DNA of 64,000 nt from JAYOEY01 sp038116945 (GTDB lineage: Bacteria; Pseudomonadota; Alphaproteobacteria; MPNO01; UBA2964). This document shows positions 44,045 to 51,797 of this stretch, piece by piece (within the stretch, counting starts at the first letter, position 1; each line of letters opens with the position of its first letter). A program made the translations under genes and the position numbers. The notes below the pieces were generated by a model. That model worked only from the letters and a program-made list of their open reading frames with translations, was not told the origin of the DNA and searched no databases. The stretch lies in assembly GCA_038116945.1 (NCBI GenBank), contig JAYOEY010000005.1, positions 161,041 to 225,040 on the forward strand, given 5' to 3'.

Positions 44045-45544
44045 ATGGCTACCAACACCGCAAAAGCGCTCAGCAACCTCAAGGCATCGCTGCCGTATCG
44101 CGATCTGCGCGAGTGGCTTATGGAGGCTGAAAAGCTGGGCGAGGTCGTCGTCGCCCGCGGCTTCGACAAGGATGAGGAAATCGGTGCGGCGACGGAACTG
44201 GTCATGCATCCCGACGAAGCGCCCTGCGTCGTGTTCGACGAAATCAAGGGGCACGAGAAAGGGTTCCGTGTCCTGGTCAATTTCTTCGCCGGAAAGCGCA
44301 AGAACATGACGCTGGGATTCCCGACCGACCTCGACAAGGTCGAGCTGTCGGAGGCCTATTACCGGCATCAGGTGAAAGGGTTCGAACCGATCCCGCACGA
44401 GATCGTCGAGGACGGTCCGGTATTCGAGAACGTCATCGAAGGCGACGATGTGGATCTGGGGATTTTCCCCACCCCGCTCTGGCACAAGCCCGATGGCGGA
44501 CGCTATATCGGCACCGGTTCCTACAATGTCACAAAGGATCCCGATTCCAACTGGCTGAATGTCGGCACCTACCGTGTCATGATTCAGGACAAGAACCATG
44601 TCGGGTTCTATATCTCACCGGGCAAGCATGGCCGGGTGCACCGCGACAAATGGTTTGCCCGCGGCGAAAAAATGCCTTCCGTCATCGTTCTTGGCGGGGA
44701 TCCCATGACGTTCCTGAACGGCTGCACCGAGATGCCTCCGGGCGTTTGCGAATTCGATGTCGTCGGCGCGATGCGGGGCGAGGCGCTTAAATGCGTCAAG
44801 GGCAAGTATACCGGCCTGCCGTTTCCGGCGGACGCGGAGATTGTCATCGAAGGCTTCGTCGATCCCGACGATCAGCGCCGGGAAGGCCCGTTCGGCGAGT
44901 GGACGGGCTATTACGCCTCCGACGAACGGCCCGAACCGACGATGGAAGTGGTGGCCATTTACCACCGCAACAACCCGATCATGCTGGGCGCGCCGCCGCA
45001 GCGTCCGCCCGACGAGCTGGCGCGCTACCGCTCGATAACCCGGTCGGCGATGCTGCGCGACAATATCGAGCGTGCCGGTGTGCCGGATGTAACCGCGGCC
45101 TGGGCGCATGAGGTCGGAAACGGGCGGATGCTGGTCGGCGTCTCGATCAAGCAGCGCTACCCCGGACACGCCATGCAGACCGGCCATGTCGCGGCGATGT
45201 GCCATCTCGGCGCCTACGCCGGGAAATACGTCTACGTGGTCGACGACGATGTCGATGTTTCCAACCTGGAAGAGCTGACCTGGGCCATGATTACGCGGTC
45301 GGACCCGGCGACCTCCATCGACATCATCCATAACGCCTGGTCGACGCCCCTGGATCCGCGGATTCCGCCGGAGGACAGGGCCGCCGGTAACATGACCAAC
45401 AGCCGTGCGATCATCGACGCCTGCCGCCCATTCCACTGGAAAGACCAGTTTCCGATGGTCAATGCCCCGACGCCGGAAGAGGCGAGGAGCGCCCGAGAAC
45501 GGTTCGGCTATCTGCTGGAAGGAAAATCCTCGCCCGACGAATAA
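44045..45544 (+). CDS. UbiD family decarboxylase (second of two)
   Basis: A 499-residue prFMN-dependent decarboxylase. AAGGAGAAGG precedes the ATG. Seen: LREWLMEAEKLGEV, NVGTYRVMIQDKNHVGFYI and HGRVHRDKWFARGEKMP in the cofactor/metal region, PPGVCEFDVVGAMRGE, and EGPFGEWTGYYASDERPEP with the active-site Glu residues, all canonical. Compare the copy at 15363, which is divergent here. Substrate would be an aromatic or conjugated acid. Neighbours are gloA upstream and, converging, a TauD dioxygenase gene 24 bases away. Confidence 0.92.
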   Translation: MATNTAKALSNLKASLPYRDLREWLMEAEKLGEVVVARGFDKDEEIGAATELVMHPDEAPCVVFDEIKGHEKGFRVLVNFFAGKRKNMTLGFPTDLDKVELSEAYYRHQVKGFEPIPHEIVEDGPVFENVIEGDDVDLGIFPTPLWHKPDGGRYIGTGSYNVTKDPDSNWLNVGTYRVMIQDKNHVGFYISPGKHGRVHRDKWFARGEKMPSVIVLGGDPMTFLNGCTEMPPGVCEFDVVGAMRGEALKCVKGKYTGLPFPADAEIVIEGFVDPDDQRREGPFGEWTGYYASDERPEPTMEVVAIYHRNNPIMLGAPPQRPPDELARYRSITRSAMLRDNIERAGVPDVTAAWAHEVGNGRMLVGVSIKQRYPGHAMQTGHVAAMCHLGAYAGKYVYVVDDDVDVSNLEELTWAMITRSDPATSIDIIHNAWSTPLDPRIPPEDRAAGNMTNSRAIIDACRPFHWKDQFPMVNAPTPEEARSARERFGYLLEGKSSPDE

Positions 45545-45568
45545 GGGAAGGCCCGCTCGGACCTGAAA

Positions 45569-46387
45569 TCAGGCCGCCAGAACCGGGCTTTCGTCGAGGA
45601 TCGTCATACGGCGCAGCAGGCGGGTCTTGGCCGGATCGTACCAGGTCCGCGAGTGTGCGGTGCAGCGGTTGTCCCACAGGACGAGATCGCCTACCTGCCA
45701 GACATGCTCGTAGACGTTTTCCGGCGATTCCAGCGTATCGAACAGGGTTTCGAGCAACGCGTCGCTTTCCGCATGTTCCATCCCGTCGATCCGCATGGTC
45801 ATCTGGCGGTTGACGAACAGCCCCTTGCGACCGGTTTCCGGGTGAGTGCGCACGATCGGGTGAGAGAATTGCGGCGCGGTCGGCTTGATTTCCGCGACCC
45901 GCATGGTCGCGCTTTCCTCGTAATCGAAATAGTTGAGCGCGGTGCGGCCGGCGATTTTCGCCTTCGTCCCGTCGTCGAGCGCATCGTAGGCCGCTTCGCA
46001 ATCGGCGAATCGCGTATTGCCGCCCACGTCGGGGATCACCATGGAGTACAAAGTTGAGGCCTTGCTCGGCGTTTCCGCGTAGCACTGGTCGATGTGATAC
46101 ATCATCTCGCCGGCCTGAACCGCGGTCGTCCTGTCGGGCAGCTCCCGGTTTGCGACGAACAGGAATTGCGAATCCGATTTTTTGGATTTGAGCCCTGCGA
46201 TTTCGCCGAAATAGCGGCAGAAACGGAGCTGGTCGTCCTCCGAGAGGTCAAGGCCGCGCACGGCGATGACCTTGTTATCGAGCCATGCCTGCTTCAGCGC
46301 GGCGATGCCGTCGTCGCCCAGCGGCCGGGAGAGGTCAATGCCGGAGATCTCGGCTCCGAGCGTCTTCGCAAGCGGTCTGACTTCCAT
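45569..46387 (-). CDS. TauD/TfdA-family Fe(II)/2-oxoglutarate dioxygenase (second of three)
   Basis: A 272-residue dioxygenase. AGGG precedes the ATG at 46387; the frame is open to 46447. Seen: LGAEISGIDLSRPLGDD at the N-terminus, iron ligands H98-x-D100 (MMYHIDQ) and H245 (TAHSRTW), and the arginines at 259-260 for 2-oxoglutarate. This N-terminal pattern is the TauD/TfdA core. It converges on UbiD and diverges from the TRAP binding-protein gene, so a 2-oxoglutarate-coupled hydroxylation may precede or follow decarboxylation in this block. Confidence 0.9.
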   Translation of the reverse strand: MEVRPLAKTLGAEISGIDLSRPLGDDGIAALKQAWLDNKVIAVRGLDLSEDDQLRFCRYFGEIAGLKSKKSDSQFLFVANRELPDRTTAVQAGEMMYHIDQCYAETPSKASTLYSMVIPDVGGNTRFADCEAAYDALDDGTKAKIAGRTALNYFDYEESATMRVAEIKPTAPQFSHPIVRTHPETGRKGLFVNRQMTMRIDGMEHAESDALLETLFDTLESPENVYEHVWQVGDLVLWDNRCTAHSRTWYDPAKTRLLRRMTILDESPVLAA

Positions 46388-46508
46388 TTCATCCCTCTCC
46401 GTTACCGTTTCCGCCGGCAGCTTGTGTCCTATCCCGACAAGGGTCAAGAACGCGGACTGAATTGCCGTCGCGCTTGTTTTATACAGCGATTTCAGGCAAG
46501 CATAGTGT

Positions 46509-46578
46509 CAGGAGGCCCGCCTACGGGCAGCCTGAAAAGATTGTAAGGGGAAGCGAATACAACGCTTTCCCGTTTTTT
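46509..46578 (+). promoter_or_regulatory. Leader with two hairpins, the second an intrinsic terminator: candidate attenuator or riboswitch
   Basis: Hairpin 1 (46509-46534) has a 4-bp stem, tandem G-A mismatches, then 5 bp and a CCTA loop. Hairpin 2 (46547-46571) has a 9-bp stem GGGGAAGCG / CGCTTTCCC with one G-U pair and a 7-base loop, followed directly by GTTTTTT (U-run 46573-46578). It ends 5 bases before the Shine-Dalgarno GAGGAGG (46584-46590) of the TRAP binding protein. A possible -10 TATACA lies about 30 bases upstream. No plus-strand gene precedes it that would need termination. Confidence 0.6.
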
Positions 46579-46599
46579 CAAACGAGGAGGTTACGGAAC

Positions 46600-47601
46600 A
46601 TGATCCGCAAATCCATCATCGCAGCCGCCGCCACGGCGTTCGTTGCGATTCCGGTGGCCGCTAACGCCGCTACCGAATTGAAGACGCTGGCGTGCTTCCA
46701 GCGCAACCACGACTATGTCGTCGGTCTGCATCAGGAATTCGTCGACCCCATCAACACGTCCAAGGGCGCGATTTCGATCAAATATCTGGGTGGCCCGGAA
46801 GTCACCCCGCGTACCAAGCAGGCCGGCGCCGTCAAGCGCGGGCTGGTCGACATCATCTTCTGCCCCTCGGCCTATTACGGCGGCCAGCTGATGGAAGCCC
46901 GCCTTCCCGGCGCGCACAACAAGTCGCTCGACGAAATCCGCAAGAATGGCGGCTGGGACCTGATGCAGGACGCGTGGGGCAAGGGACTCAATTCCCGCCT
47001 GCTGGCCTGGACCCATTTCGGCGGTCAGAAATTCTACATGTATACCAAGTTCAAGCCTAAGCTGAGCGAGAAGACCGGTCTCGATCTCAAGGGCGTGAAG
47101 TTCCGCGGCACCGGCCTCTATAAGGCCTTCATGAAGGCGATGGGCGCCACCGTGGTCGTGATCTCGCCGGGCGATGTGTACTCGGCTCTCGAACGCGGCG
47201 TGGTTGACGGCGTTGCGTGGCCGTGGGGCTCAATGGCCACCTACGGCTGGGAGAAGTTCCTGAAATACCGGATCGAACCCGACTTCTTCGGCGCCACCAT
47301 GACCCTGCTGATCAATCTCGACAAGTGGAAGTCGATGAGCAAGGCCGAGCAGATGGCTCTCGACGCCGCTGCCCGCTCGTACGAGAAGGGCGCCGACGCC
47401 ATCATGGTCAAGAAGGGCCATGAAGACGACGCCAAGCTGAAGAAGGCCGGCATCGAGACCATCAAGCTGACCGGCAAGGTCCGCGACGCCTATCTTCGGA
47501 CCATTTACGAAGCCAAGTGGGCCGAGAACGACAGCTTCGCCAACAAGTCGAATGTCGACTACAAGATGCTGAAGTCGAAACTCTACGACGCCAGCAAGTA
47601 A
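46600..47601 (+). CDS. TRAP transporter solute-binding protein DctP family, orphan
   Basis: A 333-residue periplasmic protein. GAGGAGG and a signal peptide (IIAAAATAFVAIPVAANA) place the start at 46600, though the frame is open to 46462. Seen: NHDYVVGLHQEFVDPINTS, GVKFRGTGLYKAFMKAMG with the carboxylate-binding Arg, and VVVISPGDVYSALERGVVDG, the DctP landmarks. No dctQ/dctM gene lies beside it, so it uses a permease elsewhere. The gene ends 25 bases before a strong terminator. The dctP of the 32-35 kb operon is a separate, more distant relative. Confidence 0.9.
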   Translation: MIRKSIIAAAATAFVAIPVAANAATELKTLACFQRNHDYVVGLHQEFVDPINTSKGAISIKYLGGPEVTPRTKQAGAVKRGLVDIIFCPSAYYGGQLMEARLPGAHNKSLDEIRKNGGWDLMQDAWGKGLNSRLLAWTHFGGQKFYMYTKFKPKLSEKTGLDLKGVKFRGTGLYKAFMKAMGATVVVISPGDVYSALERGVVDGVAWPWGSMATYGWEKFLKYRIEPDFFGATMTLLINLDKWKSMSKAEQMALDAAARSYEKGADAIMVKKGHEDDAKLKKAGIETIKLTGKVRDAYLRTIYEAKWAENDSFANKSNVDYKMLKSKLYDASK

Positions 47602-47626
47602 GCTCGCGCACATAGCGAACGACGGA

Positions 47627-47661
47627 AACGCCGTCGCCCTCGGGCGGCGGCGTTTTCTTTT
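47627..47661 (+). terminator. Intrinsic terminator after the orphan TRAP binding protein
   Basis: A 13-bp stem (arms 47627-47639 and 47642-47654, one G-U pair, 2-base apparent loop) is followed by TTCTTTT. Strong rho-independent terminator. Confidence 0.85.
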
Positions 47662-47738
47662 GGCCTGGAACGCGCGACGATCATGATGTGACGGCGTACA
47701 CTCGGCGGCACGCGCGAACCAGAGCCGGGAGACGGCGC

Positions 47739-48164
47739 ATGGAAAACTTCACCCCCGTAACCGGATTTGTCGGCGGCCTGATGATCGGCGGGGCGGCAAC
47801 GCTGTTCGTGGCACTCAACGGCCGAGTCGCGGGCATCAGCGGCATTCTGGGCGGGTTGCTGGAGCCCCGATCCGGAGAATGGCTCTGGCGGGGTGCGTTC
47901 GTACTCGGGATCGTCGTCGGTCCGTGGCTCGTGGCACTTGCCGGCGGGCACGTTCCCGATGTGAGGTTTGACGACTCATGGCCGGTAATCGTTATCGCCG
48001 GCCTCCTGGTCGGATACGGCACGCGGCTGGGCAACGGTTGCACCAGCGGCCACGGCGTCTGCGGGCTGTCCCGGGGGTCGCCCCGTTCCGTCGTTGCGAC
48101 GGCGGTGTTCTTTTCGGTCGCCGTCGCCACCACCTATCTGATGCGTCACGTGGCGGGGAGTTAA
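47739..48164 (+). CDS. YeeE/YedE family transporter, first half (PmpA-like)
   Basis: A 141-residue membrane protein with four segments. ATG at 47739 (frame open to 47688). Seen: FVGGLMIGGAATLFVALNGRVAG and GTRLGNGCTSGHGVCGLSRGS, the Cys-bearing motif of YeeE/YedE, which carry thiosulfate or related sulfur species. It forms a split pair with the gene 4 bases downstream. No sulfur-metabolism genes are adjacent. Confidence 0.87.
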   Translation: MENFTPVTGFVGGLMIGGAATLFVALNGRVAGISGILGGLLEPRSGEWLWRGAFVLGIVVGPWLVALAGGHVPDVRFDDSWPVIVIAGLLVGYGTRLGNGCTSGHGVCGLSRGSPRSVVATAVFFSVAVATTYLMRHVAGS

Positions 48165-48168
48165 GGGC

Positions 48169-48582
48169 ATGATGTCCGTCGCCGTTTCTCTCATTGTCGG
48201 GATGCTCATGGGGGCAGGGCTCGCCGTGTCGCAGATGATGGACCCGTCCAAAGTCCTCGACTTTCTTGATTTCGCGGGGAACTGGGACCCGACGCTCGCG
48301 ACGGTCATGGCGGGCGCGATCCTGGCGGCATTTCCCGGTTTCGCATTCGCGCGGAAGAGACAGGCATCCCTGTTTGGAAACCGGTTCCAGATTCCGTCGC
48401 GGCGGGACATCGATCGCGATCTGATCGCCGGCGCTGCGATGTTTGGAATCGGCTGGGGGCTGGTCGGGTTTTGTCCGGGACCGGCGCTGGCCGCGATCGG
48501 GCTCGGATTGTGGCAAGTCCATGCCTTCGTTGCCGCCATGATGGCCGGCATGCTGCTGTACCGCCTGTTCCCGTTGAAATGA
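48169..48582 (+). CDS. YeeE/YedE family transporter, second half (PmpB-like)
   Basis: A 137-residue membrane protein with four segments. Two adjacent ATGs at 48169 and 48172 are possible starts. Seen: GMLMGAGLAVSQMMDPSKVLDFLD, with P-x-K-V-x-x-F-L-D typical of the family, and GIGWGLVGFCPGPAL carrying the single Cys. It is coupled to the preceding gene, and the two together would form a sulfur-compound channel. Confidence 0.87.
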   Translation: MMSVAVSLIVGMLMGAGLAVSQMMDPSKVLDFLDFAGNWDPTLATVMAGAILAAFPGFAFARKRQASLFGNRFQIPSRRDIDRDLIAGAAMFGIGWGLVGFCPGPALAAIGLGLWQVHAFVAAMMAGMLLYRLFPLK

Positions 48583-48624
48583 CGGTTCCGCTGACGAACA
48601 GGTGGACGATTATCGGGGAAAGAC

Positions 48625-48701
48625 TGGTCGGAGTGAGAGGATTCGAACCTCCGGCCCCTGCCTCCCGAAGACAGTGCTCTACCAGGCTGAGCTACACTCC
48701 G
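48625..48701 (-). tRNA. tRNA-Pro (anticodon CGG)
   Basis: Read on the minus strand, a full cloverleaf: acceptor arm CGGAGTG / CACTCCG, D-arm with GCTCAGCCTGGTAGAGC, anticodon stem CTGTC / GGCAG around loop TTCGGGA (anticodon CGG at 48665-48667), T-arm with GGTTCGAATCC, discriminator A and an encoded CCA at 48625-48627. It reads CCG codons. I saw no integrase or direct repeat of its 3' end. Confidence 0.95.
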
Positions 48702-48769
48702 AACCGAAGGGCGGTATATAGCGCCCCGGAACCGCGCCTGCAAGCGCGACGGACGGGTTCGGCGCGAGG

Positions 48770-49408
48770 TCAGCTGACGGCCGGAAAAAGCTCGCGAATG
48801 CCGTCGGCGATATACTGGATGGCAAGGCCGGCGAGAACGATCCCGAATATCCGGCTCAGCACGTTGACGCCCGTCACCCCCAGCACGGCGACCAGTCTGG
48901 CGGACAGGAGCAACGTCGCCAGCGTCAATGCCATGACGATTGCGAGAACGCCTACAAAGGCGGATTGAAGCGCCAGCGACCCCTTGGCCTGTCCCATCAG
49001 AAGCACCACCGAAGCGATGGCGCCGGGGCCGGCCAGAAGCGGAATTCCGATGGGAAATACCGAAAGATCGTCGCGGTGCTGAGCTTCTTCTTCCTCGCCG
49101 CTGGTCGTGCTTCTGAAGCCGCTTTGATGGGCGAAGACCATCTCGATGGCGAGGATCAGCAACAGAAGGCCGCCGGCGACCCGAAAGGCGCCGAAGCTGA
49201 TTCCGAGCAGGCCCAGCAGGAGATCGCCGGTCAGGGTAAAAAAGAGCAGGGTCGCGCCGGAAACCGCCACGGCCCTGCTCGCTGTCCTGCGCTGGGCCCG
49301 GGGCGGCAGATTACGGGTGAGGCCGGCAAATATCGGCAGCACCGCGATCGGGTCGACAATCACGAACAGCGTGACGAAAGCGGTGGTGGCGAATTCCCAT
49401 ACGGTCAT
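48770..49408 (-). CDS. MarC family integral membrane protein
   Basis: A 212-residue protein with six membrane segments. Seen: FVTLFVIVDPIAVLPIFAGLT near the N-terminus, FRVAGGLLLLILAIEMV, and VFPIGIPLLAGPGAIAS, the MarC signature. Despite the name, MarC is not proven to confer antibiotic resistance and its function is unknown. It is in a minus-strand run with the CDF and MscS genes, 6 bases after the CDF stop. Confidence 0.93.
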   Translation of the reverse strand: MTVWEFATTAFVTLFVIVDPIAVLPIFAGLTRNLPPRAQRRTASRAVAVSGATLLFFTLTGDLLLGLLGISFGAFRVAGGLLLLILAIEMVFAHQSGFRSTTSGEEEEAQHRDDLSVFPIGIPLLAGPGAIASVVLLMGQAKGSLALQSAFVGVLAIVMALTLATLLLSARLVAVLGVTGVNVLSRIFGIVLAGLAIQYIADGIRELFPAVS

Positions 49409-49414
49409 CGAGAG

Positions 49415-50353
49415 CTACCCGCGGGCATCGGTCGAAGCGGCGTGTCCCGCGATGCTCTGGGCCTCAATAAAAATGCGGGTGATATCTGGCAGTTCGGACT
49501 TTATCCGTTTTTCCAGATCGGAAACCGCGCGTTCGACCTCGCGCGAGCCCATGTCGTCGTGGAAATCGATGCTGAGATTGAGCAGAACGTCCTGCGGCCC
49601 GAAATGCATCGTCAGGATTTCGTTGATGGCGACGACGCCGGTCGCATCGTTGGCGATGTCACGCAATTTGCGCATTGTCGCGCCGCTTGCGGATTCTCCG
49701 ATCAGCAGTCCCTTGCTCTCGATGGCCAACAGGACGGCGGTTGCCGCTAGGATTACGCCGATCACCAGCGAGGCCGACGCGTCGTAGACGGAATTGTCGG
49801 TGATCTGCCCGAGTCCGATCCCGACAAACGCGGCGATCAGTCCCAGCATGGCGGCGGTGTCCTCGAACAGGACGGTGAATACTGTGGGATCCTTGCTGTG
49901 GCGGACGGTTCGGAAAAAGCCGCCCGAGCCCTGCTGTTTCCTGAACTCCCTGAAAGCGATGGTCCAGGCGATCCCCTCGAACACCATGGCGAGCGCCAGA
50001 ACGATATAGTTGATCGTCGGATCGCCCAGCGCATGCGGATTGCGCAGCTTGTCGATGCCTTCATAGATCGAGATTCCGGCGCCAACGGCGAAGATCAGGA
50101 TGGCAACCACGAACGTCCAGAAATACAGCTCCATCCCGTAGCCGAACGGGTGAGTGGCGTCCGCCGGACGGTTGGCCTTTTTGATTCCGTAGAGCAGAAG
50201 GACCTGATTGCCGGTATCGACAACGGAATGAACGGCCTCGCTCAGCATCGCCGATGAGCCTGTTATCGAGCTTGCCGTGAACTTTGTGGCCGCGATCAGG
50301 AAATTGCCGATCAGCGCCGCATAAATGACTTTTTTCGACGACGAAGCTGCCAT
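49415..50353 (-). CDS. Cation diffusion facilitator (ZnT9-like)
   Basis: A 312-residue metal exporter with six membrane segments. Seen: SEAVHSVVDTGNQ with the transmembrane metal-binding H-xxx-D, and FEDTAAMLGL in helix 5, where most CDFs have H/D-xxx-D but ZnT9-like ones have ED. A C-terminal cytosolic ferredoxin-like domain (about residues 225-312) contains HFGPQDVLLNLSID. Probably exports zinc, iron or a related divalent metal. It lies 3 bases after the mechanosensitive channel gene. Confidence 0.91.
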   Translation of the reverse strand: MAASSSKKVIYAALIGNFLIAATKFTASSITGSSAMLSEAVHSVVDTGNQVLLLYGIKKANRPADATHPFGYGMELYFWTFVVAILIFAVGAGISIYEGIDKLRNPHALGDPTINYIVLALAMVFEGIAWTIAFREFRKQQGSGGFFRTVRHSKDPTVFTVLFEDTAAMLGLIAAFVGIGLGQITDNSVYDASASLVIGVILAATAVLLAIESKGLLIGESASGATMRKLRDIANDATGVVAINEILTMHFGPQDVLLNLSIDFHDDMGSREVERAVSDLEKRIKSELPDITRIFIEAQSIAGHAASTDARG

Positions 50354-50356
50354 GGG

Positions 50357-51664
50357 TCAGGGGGCGTCCTTTTCGATCCGGACGGTCACGGGCGTATCCG
50401 AGCGCCAGTGCAGATCGCGTTGCGGGTAGGGAATTTCGATATTGTGTTCGTGGAACTTGTCCCACAGCGTCATCAGGATCTGGCCCTTGACGTTGCCGAG
50501 CCCGTTCTGCGGATCATTGACCCAGACCCGTAGCATGAAATTGACCGAACTGTCGCCGAATTCCTTGAGGCCGCAGACGGGCGGCGGTTCGGCGAGAACC
50601 CGTTCGTGTTCGCGTCCGGCCTCAAGAGCAAGGTCGCGCGCCAGCTTGATGTCCGACCGGTAGTGAACGCCGAACTCGATCGTCACCCGGACTTCGTTGT
50701 TGCTGTATGACCAGTTCTCTACCCGCTGGCTGATCAGTTCCTCGTTCGGGATCAGATGTTCGATCCCGTCTCGGGTCAGCAGCGAGACGTATCGCGCGCT
50801 CATCGAATTCACCCAGCCGTACTTGTCTCCGACGGCGATGACGTCGCCTGGCTTGATCGAGCGGTCGAGCAGCAGGATAAAACCGCTGATCAGGTTGGAA
50901 ATGACCTTCTGAAGGCCGAACCCGATTCCGAGACCGAGGGCGCCGGTAAACACCGCGAAGGCGGTCAGGTCGATCCCGATTGACTGAACGCCGACCAGGA
51001 TGGCCGTCGCGACGAAGCAGACCCGCATCAGCTTGACCAGCAGGACCTGCATCGACGGGCTCATGTTGCGGGATGTCTGAACGCGTCTTTCCAGAATGTC
51101 GGAAGATATGGCCGAGAGCCACAGAAGGGCGGCGAGCACGAACAGTCCCTTGACGACGGTCAGCAGGGATATGCGCGTGTTGCCGATCGTCACGTCGAGC
51201 GTGTCGAGGAACTTCGCCGTCGGCTCCAGCAGGTCCGCGATGTTCAGCGCTGCGGCAATGAAAGCCGTGACGCCGAGGACCAGCGCCCAGAACGGATCCC
51301 TGATGAATCCGCTGGCCAGCCGGATCACGACCCAGACCGCCAGCAGGCTGGTCGTCAGCTCGAGCATCCAGTCCGCGGCGGACATGGCCTGAACGGTGAT
51401 CAAGGTGATCCACTGGAACACGAGCCAGACCATCCAGAGCGACAGCGCCGCGCCGGTCTTCGCGGCCCTCTGCAGGCGGTGATGCCCCCCCGAACGGCCG
51501 GCAAATCTCTCCAGAAGCCGGCGCAAACGGGGCGAGACCAGAAGGGCGACCGCAAGGGCGATCACGATCAGGCCCAGCTGAATCAGCGCGTGCTCGTCGA
51601 ACAGGTTCGCATCGAGCCACTGCGATATGGCTCGTACGGTATCGTCGATATATTTCTGGGACAT
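50357..51664 (-). CDS. Mechanosensitive ion channel (MscS family)
   Basis: A 435-residue protein. GGATC precedes the ATG at 51664; the frame is open to 51799. About six membrane segments come first, then the MscS core: TAFAVFTGALGLGIGFGLQ for the pore helix, NLISGFILLLDRSIKPGDVI for the beta domain, and GWVNSMSARYVSLLTRDGIEHLIPN. A mixed alpha/beta C-terminus ends at about residue 430. It opens under low osmolarity to release solutes. It is divergent from zntB with 133 bases between. Confidence 0.92.
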   Translation of the reverse strand: MSQKYIDDTVRAISQWLDANLFDEHALIQLGLIVIALAVALLVSPRLRRLLERFAGRSGGHHRLQRAAKTGAALSLWMVWLVFQWITLITVQAMSAADWMLELTTSLLAVWVVIRLASGFIRDPFWALVLGVTAFIAAALNIADLLEPTAKFLDTLDVTIGNTRISLLTVVKGLFVLAALLWLSAISSDILERRVQTSRNMSPSMQVLLVKLMRVCFVATAILVGVQSIGIDLTAFAVFTGALGLGIGFGLQKVISNLISGFILLLDRSIKPGDVIAVGDKYGWVNSMSARYVSLLTRDGIEHLIPNEELISQRVENWSYSNNEVRVTIEFGVHYRSDIKLARDLALEAGREHERVLAEPPPVCGLKEFGDSSVNFMLRVWVNDPQNGLGNVKGQILMTLWDKFHEHNIEIPYPQRDLHWRSDTPVTVRIEKDAP

Positions 51665-51797
51665 GGGCCGATCCTTTTGACGCCGGATCAATCGGTTTCG
51701 CGGTTGCCTGCCCGCGCAGTCTAGTCGCGAATCGATGGTACGCGACAGGCTCTTTCCCCCTGCGCTAAGGTATGCCGGTCCTGACCGGAGGCAAGAC

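Noticed and set aside
48625..48701. tRNA-Pro as an attachment site for a mobile element
   Set aside because: No integrase, direct repeat of the tRNA end, or foreign-looking block adjoins it.
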